Positions 25,294 through 32,313 of a stretch of 32,313 bases of DNA are shown in pieces (position 1 is the first letter of the stretch; each line of letters starts with the position of its first letter). Source of the DNA: Candidatus Caccousia avistercoris (GTDB taxonomy: Bacteria > Bacillota > Clostridia > Oscillospirales > Acutalibacteraceae); NCBI GenBank assembly GCA_018715025.1, contig DVMK01000218.1, forward strand, positions 1 to 32,313. The letters run 5' to 3'. The notes beneath the pieces were generated by a model, which was given only the letters and a program-made list of their open reading frames with translations, did not search any database and was not told where the DNA came from. The position numbers were made by a program, and so were the translations under genes.

Positions 25294-26244
25294 TCACCAC
25301 AGGGGCGCGCCGGTGAACAGGTTCACCCCGGTGTTCTGTTCCACCAGGCTTATCACCACAGCCGCCGCGCCGATCACCGCGGTGTAGGCCACAAAGGGAA
25401 TAAGCCTGTTGCTGGAAACCATCCACCGCAGCAGCTTGATGCAGAAAAAGCCCACCACCGCGGCGGTAATCATCCCCACGAGAATGGGGGCAAGCTGAAT
25501 GGCCTCGTGCGCTTCCACCGCGTCCTTCAGTTCCAGGGCGGCGGCAGCCACAATGGCGGGGATTCCCAGCACAAAGGAATAATCCAGGGCAGCCTGGCGG
25601 TTAATGCCCCGCAGCAGGCCCGCAGAAAGGGTGGAGCCGGAGCGGGAAAGGCCGGGGAACACTGCGGCCACGCACTGCACCAGCCCAACCGTCAGCGCGT
25701 CCCCCGCATGGAAGCGGCGGCGGCCCGCCGTCACCTTCTGCCCGCCTGCGCCGGCCTTTTTGCGGGCGGCATCCAGAAGCTGCCCGCTCTTCCGGTTGGC
25801 CAGAAAGAGCAGTACGCTGGTGGCCAGCAGGGCGACGCCCTCTATCAAAATGGAGGAATCCGTCCCCCAAAGGTCGGCAAAATCTTTCACATTTCTGCCC
25901 GTTCCCGGCACCGGGACGAACAGCAGGAACAGGGGAAGAAGGCCGAGAATGAGCATCATCACCAGGTTCCGGTCCGGATCCATCGCGCTCCATTTGAATT
26001 TTCCGGTAAAAATGTCCCGCAGCATGAGGAAAAACGCCTTGATGAGCCGCCACAGCAGCTTGTGGTACACCAAAACCACCGCCGCCAGGGTGCCCAGGTG
26101 AAGCATCACGTTGAACAGAAGGCTGGTCTGCTGCGCCCCCATGAGATGCTGCACCAGGGAAAGGTGCCCGCTGCTGGAAACCGGCAGGAACTCGGTGGCC
26201 CCCTGGACAATCCCCTGCACAATCGCTTCTATAATCTCCTGCAT
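25294..26244 (-). CDS. uppP: Undecaprenyl-diphosphatase UppP (BacA family)
   Basis: MQEIIEAIVQGIVQGATEFLPVSSSGHLSLVQHLMG...VFPGLSRSGSTLSAGLLRGI. ATG at 26244 or 26253. Confidence 0.95.
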   Translation of the reverse strand: MQEIIEAIVQGIVQGATEFLPVSSSGHLSLVQHLMGAQQTSLLFNVMLHLGTLAAVVLVYHKLLWRLIKAFFLMLRDIFTGKFKWSAMDPDRNLVMMLILGLLPLFLLFVPVPGTGRNVKDFADLWGTDSSILIEGVALLATSVLLFLANRKSGQLLDAARKKAGAGGQKVTAGRRRFHAGDALTVGLVQCVAAVFPGLSRSGSTLSAGLLRGINRQAALDYSFVLGIPAIVAAAALELKDAVEAHEAIQLAPILVGMITAAVVGFFCIKLLRWMVSSNRLIPFVAYTAVIGAAAVVISLVEQNTGVNLFTGAPLW

Positions 26245-26290
26245 CTTCTCCATACCTCCAATTATGTATGGGCGCGGTGACCCGCGCCGG

Positions 26291-27022
26291 TCAGGAGGCG
26301 GCTTTCCCGCCGCCCCGCTTCTTTTTCTCTTTTTTCTTTTCCCCGTCTATCATGCGGTACAGGCACGACAGCGCATCGGAAAGGCTGCCGAGGGAATCGA
26401 TGAGCCCCTCCTCCACTGCGTCGGCCCCGTCCAGCACGGTGCCCACGTCCATCACCAGCTCCTGGGTATTCATGGCAAGCTCGTAAAACCGCTGGGAGGA
26501 GATGTGGGAGTTGGACGTGACAAAACGGGTGATCCGCTCCTGCATGCGCTGGAAATAGTCCATGGTCTGCGGAACGCCCAGCATGAGGCCGCTCATGCGC
26601 ACCGGGTGAATGGTCATGGTGGCGCTGGGGGCAATGAAGCTGTGCTTTGCCGCCACCGCCAGGGGAACGCCGATGGAATGCCCGCCCCCCAGCACCAGGC
26701 TGACGGTGGGCTTTTTCATGCCCGCCACCAGCTCTGCCAAAGCGAGGCCGGCCTCCACATCGCCGCCCACTGTGTTCAGAATCATCAGCAGGCCGTCGAT
26801 CTTCGGTTCCTCCTCAATGGCTACCAGCTGGGGAATGACGTGCTCGTACTTGGTGGTCTTGTTCTGGGAGGGAAGCACGTTATGCCCTTCGATTTGCCCA
26901 ATGATGGTGAGGCAGTGGATGGTACGCCCGCTGCCGGTAATGATGGAACCGGCGTCCACAATCTGCCGGTACTGCTCTTCGTCCTTTTCTTCCAGGTTTT
27001 CTTCCTTGACTTCGTTCTTCAA
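26291..27022 (-). CDS. tepA: ClpP-fold protease, TepA/YmfB family; probable TTG start
   Basis: [83 protein letters not shown]...[21 protein letters not shown] at 27022 preceded by AGGAGG. Confidence 0.87.
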   Translation of the reverse strand: MKNEVKEENLEEKDEEQYRQIVDAGSIITGSGRTIHCLTIIGQIEGHNVLPSQNKTTKYEHVIPQLVAIEEEPKIDGLLMILNTVGGDVEAGLALAELVAGMKKPTVSLVLGGGHSIGVPLAVAAKHSFIAPSATMTIHPVRMSGLMLGVPQTMDYFQRMQERITRFVTSNSHISSQRFYELAMNTQELVMDVGTVLDGADAVEEGLIDSLGSLSDALSCLYRMIDGEKKKEKKKRGGGKAAS

Positions 27023-27199
27023 TCTGCTGCACCTCCTGCATATATTCGGGAACACACTCCCTAGTCTATGCAGGAACCCGCCCATCATACGCCCCGGGCG
27101 GGCGGCGCCTGCCGCCGGGCCTTTCCGGAGGAAGCGGAACCGCACATGCCCCGGCCAGCGCCTGGGGCATTTTCCCCGCACTCCGCTGATCCAAATGTT

Positions 27200-27228
27200 A
27201 TTATACCATCGCTCCGTTTATTCATCAA
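27200..27228 (-). promoter_or_regulatory. Promoter of the tepA-like gene
   Basis: TTGATG (27223-27228), 17-nt spacer, TATAAT (27200-27205). Confidence 0.75.
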
Positions 27229-27302
27229 GGGCTTTTGGCAGGGGGAAAATCTGAATGAATTGTGAATTTAACCTTGTAAAGCGAGAAAACATCGTGAAAC
27301 GA

Positions 27303-27331
27303 TTGACAATCCACCTATTTTAGAAGATAAT
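27303..27331 (+). promoter_or_regulatory. Promoter of acn-icd(-rex)
   Basis: TTGACA (27303-27308), 17-nt spacer, GATAAT (27326-27331). Confidence 0.75.
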
Positions 27332-27451
27332 AAGGAAGGAATACCTGAAGAGAACGCAGCCTGGGCGCGCCCGGAACGAAGAAACGCCGGGACGGCGGGC
27401 CCTGCGGGGCCTTTGGCGCGGCCAGAGAAAGGAACAGGAGGAAATAACCCT

Positions 27452-29392
27452 ATGGGACTTACCCTTGCACAGAAAATCATCAAGAGCCATATTGTAAGCG
27501 GAACCATGGAGGCCGGCGCCGACATTGGTTTGAAAATTGACCAGACGCTCACCCAGGACGCTACCGGCACCATGGCGTACCTGGAGTTCGAGGCCATGGG
27601 CGTGCCCCGGGTAAAAACGGAAAAAAGCGTGGCTTACATTGACCACAACACCCTGCAGACCGGCTTTGAAAATGCGGACGACCACCGGTACATTCAAAGC
27701 GTGGCGAAAAAGCACGGCATCTGGTTCTCCCGCCCGGGCAACGGCATTTGCCACCAGGTGCATCTGGAGCGGTTCGGCGTGCCCGGCAAGACCCTCATCG
27801 GTTCCGACAGCCACACCCCCACCGGCGGCGGCATCGGCATGCTGGCCATGGGCGCAGGCGGGCTGGACGTGGCGGTGGCCATGGGCGGCGGGGCGTACCA
27901 CATTTCCATGCCGAAAATGCTGCGGGTCAACCTGACCGGCCGCCTTTCCCCCTGGGTTTCCGCCAAGGACGTGATCCTGAAGGTGCTGGAGCTTCTCTCT
28001 GTAAAGGGCGGCGTAGGGAAAATTGTGGAATACGCGGGCGAGGGCGTAAAGACCCTCACGGTGCCGGAGCGCGCCACCATTACCAACATGGGGGCCGAGC
28101 TGGGGGCCACCACCTCCATTTTCCCCTCCGACGAGGTAACCCGTTCCTTCCTGAAGGCCCAGGGCCGGGAGCAGGACTGGATTCCCCTTTCCTCTGACCC
28201 GGACGCAGTGTACGACGAGGAGATCACGGTGGATCTCTCCTCCCTCGCTCCGCTGGCGGCCTGCCCCCACAGCCCTGACAACGTGAAATCCCTGGCGGAC
28301 ATCGGCCCCATCAAGGTGGATCAGGTGTGCATCGGCTCCTGCACCAACTCCTCTTACCTGGATTTGATGCGGGTGGCCTCCATTCTGAAGGGCAAAACGG
28401 TTCACCCGGACGTGAGCCTTTCCATCGCTCCCGGCAGCAAGCAGGTGTACAATATGCTGGCGAAGAACGGGGCCCTGGCCGACATCATCGCGGCGGGCGC
28501 CCGGGTGCTGGAATGCGCCTGCGGCCCCTGCATCGGCATGGGGCAGTCCCCCAACTCCCACGGCGTTTCCCTGCGCACCTTCAACCGGAACTTTGAGGGC
28601 CGTTCCGGCACGGCGGACGGCCAGGTGTACCTGGTAAGCCCGGAAACCGCCGCGGCCTCCGCCCTGGCGGGCGTGCTCACCGACCCCCGCACCCTGGGGG
28701 AGGAAACGGCCATTCCCATGCCGGAAACCTTCCTCATCAACGACAACATGGTGCTGGCCCCCGCGCCGGAAAGCGAGATGGACTCGGTGGAGATCCTTCG
28801 CGGGCCCAACATCAAGGAATTCCCCGTCACCGGCCCTCTGGAGGAAACCGTAACCGCCAAGGCGCTGCTGAAGGTGGGCGACAACATCACCACCGACCAT
28901 ATTATGCCCGCAGGCGCCAAGATCCTCCCCTACCGTTCCAACATTCCCTACCTTTCCAACTTCTGCTTTGGGGTGTGCGACAAGGAATTCCCCGAGCGGT
29001 GCCGCCAGTACGGCCCCAGCATTGTGGTGGGCGGCCAGAACTACGGCCAGGGCTCTTCCCGCGAGCACGCGGCCCTGGTTCCCCTGTACCTGGGGGTGAA
29101 GGCGGTGCTGGTGAAAAGCTTTGCCCGCATCCACTGCGCCAACCTGGCCAACGCCGGCATTCTGCCGCTGGTGTTCCAGAACGAAGCGGATTACGACAGG
29201 ATTGACCAGATGGACGACCTGGAGCTGCCCGGCGTGCGGGAAGCGCTGGAGAAGGGCGGCCCTGTCACCGTGGTGAACAAGACGAAGGGAATCTCTATTC
29301 CTGCCGAGGCGGTTCTTTCCGAGCGGCAGCGGAAAATGGTGCTGGCCGGCGGGCTGCTGAACTACACCCGCGAAAACGGGCAGGACGCCTGA
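27452..29392 (+). CDS. acn: Aconitate hydratase
   Basis: MGLTLAQKIIKSHIVSGTMEAGADIGLKIDQTLTQDATGTMAYLEFEAMG..., GSDSHTPTGGGIGMLAMGAGG, IGSCTNSS, CGPCIGMGQSPNS, GGQNYGQGSSREHAAL. Confidence 0.96.
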   Translation: MGLTLAQKIIKSHIVSGTMEAGADIGLKIDQTLTQDATGTMAYLEFEAMGVPRVKTEKSVAYIDHNTLQTGFENADDHRYIQSVAKKHGIWFSRPGNGICHQVHLERFGVPGKTLIGSDSHTPTGGGIGMLAMGAGGLDVAVAMGGGAYHISMPKMLRVNLTGRLSPWVSAKDVILKVLELLSVKGGVGKIVEYAGEGVKTLTVPERATITNMGAELGATTSIFPSDEVTRSFLKAQGREQDWIPLSSDPDAVYDEEITVDLSSLAPLAACPHSPDNVKSLADIGPIKVDQVCIGSCTNSSYLDLMRVASILKGKTVHPDVSLSIAPGSKQVYNMLAKNGALADIIAAGARVLECACGPCIGMGQSPNSHGVSLRTFNRNFEGRSGTADGQVYLVSPETAAASALAGVLTDPRTLGEETAIPMPETFLINDNMVLAPAPESEMDSVEILRGPNIKEFPVTGPLEETVTAKALLKVGDNITTDHIMPAGAKILPYRSNIPYLSNFCFGVCDKEFPERCRQYGPSIVVGGQNYGQGSSREHAALVPLYLGVKAVLVKSFARIHCANLANAGILPLVFQNEADYDRIDQMDDLELPGVREALEKGGPVTVVNKTKGISIPAEAVLSERQRKMVLAGGLLNYTRENGQDA

Positions 29393-29428
29393 GGCTCAGG
29401 CAAAAAACGGTACAGGAGGCGAAAGGCC

Positions 29429-30637
29429 ATGGATAAAATTCAAATGAAAACCCCCTTAGTGGAGATGGACGGGGACGAGATGACCCGGGTGATTTGGAAA
29501 ATGATCAAAGACACCCTGCTCACCCCTTACATCGACTTGAAAACAGAATATTACGACCTGGGCCTGGAAAACCGGGACGCTACCCGCGACCAGGTGACGG
29601 TGGACAGCGCCGAGGCCACCAAGAAATACGGCGTGGCCGTAAAATGCGCCACCATTACCCCCAACGCAGCCCGGGTGAAGGAATACAACCTGCATGAAAT
29701 GTGGAAATCTCCCAACGGCACCATCCGCGCCATTCTGGACGGCACGGTGTTCCGGGCGCCCATTCTGGTGAAGGGGATCGTGCCCTTCCTGCCCGCATGG
29801 AAAAAGCCCATCACCATCGCCCGTCACGCCTACGGGGACGTGTACAAGAACACGGAATGCACGGTGCCTGCCGGTTCCAGGGCAGAGCTGGTGATTACCG
29901 CCCCGGACGGCACCGAAACACGGGAGCTCATCCACCAGTTCCAGGGCCCCGGCGTGGTGCAGGGCCAGCATAATCTGGACGGCAGCATCGCCAGCTTCGC
30001 CAGAACCTGCTTCCGCTATGCGCTGGACACCCGGCAGGATTTGTGGTTTGCCACCAAGGACACCATTTCCAAAAAGTATGATCACCGGTTCAAGGATATT
30101 TTCCAGGAGATTTTCGACCAGGACTACAAGGATAAATTCCAGGAGGCCGGAATAGAATATTTCTACACCCTCATCGACGACGCGGTGGCCCGCGTGGTCC
30201 GCTCGGAGGGGGGATTTATCTGGGCCTGCAAGAATTACGACGGCGACGTAATGAGCGACATGGTAGCCACCGCCTTCGGCAGCCTGGGCCTTATGACAAG
30301 CGTTCTTGTTTCCCCCGACGGGGTGTACGAGTACGAGGCGGCCCACGGCACCGTGACCCGCCACTACTACAAATGGCGGAACGGGGAAACCACCTCTACC
30401 AACTCCATGGCCACCCTGTTTGCCTGGACAGGCGCGCTGCGCAAGCGCGGCGAGCTGGACCAGCTGCCCGACCTGTGCCGGTTTGCCGGCAAGCTGGAGC
30501 AGGCCGCCGTGCAGACCATTGAAGAGGGCGTTATGACCGGCGACCTTATCCCCCTCTCTTCCCTGGAAAACAAGCGCAAGGTGGACACGGAAGCCTTCCT
30601 CACCGAGGTGGCCAAGCGGCTGGAAGCCCTGCTGTAA
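29429..30637 (+). CDS. icd: NADP-dependent isocitrate dehydrogenase (eukaryotic-like homodimeric type)
   Basis: [64 protein letters not shown]...[12 protein letters not shown]-like [23 protein letters not shown]. Confidence 0.95.
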   Translation: MDKIQMKTPLVEMDGDEMTRVIWKMIKDTLLTPYIDLKTEYYDLGLENRDATRDQVTVDSAEATKKYGVAVKCATITPNAARVKEYNLHEMWKSPNGTIRAILDGTVFRAPILVKGIVPFLPAWKKPITIARHAYGDVYKNTECTVPAGSRAELVITAPDGTETRELIHQFQGPGVVQGQHNLDGSIASFARTCFRYALDTRQDLWFATKDTISKKYDHRFKDIFQEIFDQDYKDKFQEAGIEYFYTLIDDAVARVVRSEGGFIWACKNYDGDVMSDMVATAFGSLGLMTSVLVSPDGVYEYEAAHGTVTRHYYKWRNGETTSTNSMATLFAWTGALRKRGELDQLPDLCRFAGKLEQAAVQTIEEGVMTGDLIPLSSLENKRKVDTEAFLTEVAKRLEALL

Positions 30638-30679
30638 AGCCTTGGCGGACTCAGTTTATCGTGAAAGGAGGTTATTACC

Positions 30680-31324
30680 ATGCCAAAACGCGAAAACATA
30701 TCCATGTCGGTAATACGCCGCCTGCCGCGGTACTATCGCTTCCTGACCCAGCTGAGGGAAAAGGGGATTACCCGCATTTCTTCCACGGAGCTTTCCGCCA
30801 AGCTGGGGCTCACCGCCTCTCAAATCCGGCAGGATTTGAACTGCTTCGGCGGTTTCGGCCAACAGGGCTACGGTTATATTGTGGAGCAGCTGTGCAAGGA
30901 GATCGGGAACATTCTGGGCCTGCAGAACGGGTACAAGGCGATTCTCATCGGCGCGGGAAACCTGGGCCAGGCCATTGCTTCCCACATGAGCTTTGACGCC
31001 GACGGTTTTCTCCTCACCGGAATTTTCGACAGCTCTCCCTTCAAGATCGGCAACAAGATCAACGGGATTGAGGTTTCTGACATGAGCACCCTGGAGGCGT
31101 TCTGCGCCCGGGTAAAGCCGGTGATGGCGATTCTCTGCGTTCCCCGGGAGGCGGTGGACGCCCTCAGCGACCGGCTCTACGCCATTGGGATCCGCTGCTT
31201 CTGGAATTTCAGCCACTATGACATTGCGGTGAAGTACCCAGACGCCATTGTGGAAAACGTCCACTTGAACGACAGCCTGATGACGCTTTGCTACCAGATT
31301 AAAAGCGCTTCCCCGCAGGCATAA
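30680..31324 (+). CDS. rex: Redox-sensing transcriptional repressor Rex
   Basis: MPKRENISMSVIRRLPRYYRFLTQLREKGITRISSTELSAKLGLTASQIRQDLNCFGGFGQQGYGY...ILIGAGNLGQAIASH. Confidence 0.96.
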   Translation: MPKRENISMSVIRRLPRYYRFLTQLREKGITRISSTELSAKLGLTASQIRQDLNCFGGFGQQGYGYIVEQLCKEIGNILGLQNGYKAILIGAGNLGQAIASHMSFDADGFLLTGIFDSSPFKIGNKINGIEVSDMSTLEAFCARVKPVMAILCVPREAVDALSDRLYAIGIRCFWNFSHYDIAVKYPDAIVENVHLNDSLMTLCYQIKSASPQA

Positions 31325-31339
31325 CGGAAACCGTCTCTG

Positions 31340-31371
31340 GCCGTCCGCCTTCCCCGGCGGGCGGCTTTTTT
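31340..31371 (+). terminator. Terminator of the acn-icd-rex unit
   Basis: GCCGTCCGCC/GGCGGGCGGC 10-bp stem followed by TTTTTT. Confidence 0.88.
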
Positions 31372-31373
31372 CA

Positions 31374-31427
31374 GCCCGCCGTGAAGCCGCGGGCGCGGGC
31401 GCGCCCGTTCTCGGCCCGCCGTGAAGC
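31374..31427 (+). repeat. Two direct copies of GCCCGCCGTGAAGC, 40 nt apart
   Basis: Identical 14-mers at 31374-31387 and 31414-31427. Confidence 0.85.
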
Positions 31428-31465
31428 TGGGCGATAATTTTTGATCCCGGCAAGGCGGGGCAGTA

Positions 31466-31494
31466 ATGACAGGCTCCCGAAGGTGTGGTATAAT
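31466..31494 (+). promoter_or_regulatory. Promoter of the lemA leader
   Basis: ATGACA (31466-31471), 17-nt spacer, TATAAT (31489-31494). Confidence 0.7.
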
Positions 31495-31704
31495 AGCCAA
31501 AGAAAGGCTGCAGTGTGGCGCGGCTTTGCCGCGCCACGCGTCGAAGCACTGCTTTTCTCAGGGTGAAACATACAGCGCGCGGCCAGTGCGCGGCTTCCTC
31601 GCTGGAGGCGCGCGGAGCAGCTGAGAAACCGTGCAGAACCGTGATAAAACCGCGGGCGGCGCGCCGGTGTGCCGCACCACGCCCAAGGCCGCGGGACGCG
31701 GCCG

Positions 31705-31778
31705 GTGCGCGAAGTCCCCGCCGGAGGCGCGCGAAGTCCCCACCGGAGGTGCGCGACTTGCCCGCCGCAGGCGTGAAG
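31705..31778 (+). repeat. Tandem repeat, 22-bp unit, three full copies plus a partial fourth
   Basis: GTGCGCGAAGTCCCCGCCGGAG (31705-31726), GCGCGCGAAGTCCCCACCGGAG (31727-31748), GTGCGCGACTTGCCCGCCGCAG (31749-31770), GCGTGAAG (31771-31778). A related isolated copy GTGCGCGGCTTCCTCGCTGGAG lies at 31586-31607. Confidence 0.85.
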
Positions 31779-31787
31779 AAGGAGGAA

Positions 31788-32313
31788 ATGATGATGATGA
31801 AATGGATTCCCTTGGCGATGTCAGTAGGACAAATAGCTGCCGTTGTGCTGTGCGTGGCGGCTGCTGCGGTTATTTTCCTGGTGATCTGGATGGTGTCCTC
31901 GTACAATAAGCTGGTAAAGCTTTCTTCCCGGGTAGACAACAGCTGGGCCCAGGTGGACGTGCAGCTGAAACGCCGGTTTGACCTTATTCCGAACCTGGTG
32001 GAGACGGTCAAAGGGTATGCCTCCCATGAAAAGGCGCTCTTTGAAGAAATCACCCGGCTCCGCGGCGAGGCCATGAACGCCGGTACGCCGGAGGAAGCCT
32101 CCCGCAGCAACGCCAGGCTGAACCAGGCCATGACGAATTTCTTTGCCGTTATGGAAAATTACCCCGAGGTGAAAGCCAGCGCCAGCTTTACAAGCCTGCA
32201 GAACCAGCTTTCAGACTTGGAAAGCAAGGTGGCTATTTCCCGCCAGTTTTACAACGATACGGTGATGCGGTACAACGAGGCCATCCAGCGCATTCCGGCC
32301 AGCTTCCTTGCGG
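31788..32313 (+). CDS. lemA: LemA family protein, C-terminus truncated by window end
   Basis: MMMMKWIPLAMSVGQIAAVVLCVAAAAVIFLVIWMVSSYNKLVKLSSRVDNSWAQVDVQLKRRFDLIPNLVETVKGYASHEKALFEEITRLR...; open to the window end; SD GAAGGAGGA. Confidence 0.93.
   Translation, partial: MMMMKWIPLAMSVGQIAAVVLCVAAAAVIFLVIWMVSSYNKLVKLSSRVDNSWAQVDVQLKRRFDLIPNLVETVKGYASHEKALFEEITRLRGEAMNAGTPEEASRSNARLNQAMTNFFAVMENYPEVKASASFTSLQNQLSDLESKVAISRQFYNDTVMRYNEAIQRIPASFLA

Noticed and set aside
27260-27266. Rex operator TTGTGAA upstream of acn
   Set aside because: Only one half-site; the matching TTCACAA half is absent at the expected spacing (CTTGTAA instead).
27320-29134. 604-codon minus-strand ORF opposite aconitase
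   Set aside because: Same shadow-ORF composition; the aconitase reading is unambiguous.
31705-31778. CRISPR array
   Set aside because: The 22-bp units are directly contiguous with no spacers, and no cas genes are visible.

Overview
GC-rich bacterial chromosomal segment. Gene content and codon style fit an anaerobic Clostridia / Oscillospiraceae-like Firmicute (inference). About 30 protein-coding genes are supportable. They include two MATE exporters, an sdpRI-type ArsR/SdpI pair, a type-4 uracil-DNA glycosylase, and a compact minus-strand nucleotide-sugar operon matching the five-enzyme WbpA/B/D/E/I set plus a glycosyltransferase. A divergent second DegT aminotransferase follows, then an esterase, rqcH, a methyltransferase, nif3, trmK, a DUF1858 protein, a small Zn-ribbon protein, a sigH-like sigma factor, comM, ftsK/spoIIIE, uppP, a tepA-like ClpP-fold protease, acn-icd-rex, and a truncated lemA. 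Most noteworthy non-coding content: (1) a structured, promoter-driven RNA with tRNA-like arms (about 19905-20041, minus strand) between the sigH-like gene and a Zn-ribbon gene, possibly raiA-motif-like but not confirmed; (2) a yybP-ykoY-type Mn2+ riboswitch with an overlapping terminator at the left edge, in front of a truncated gene that looks like mntP; (3) a 415-bp repeat-rich, strongly structured leader in front of lemA with a perfect-period 22-bp tandem repeat. Everything is read by eye from the sequence and supplied ORFs; no database search or folding program was run.
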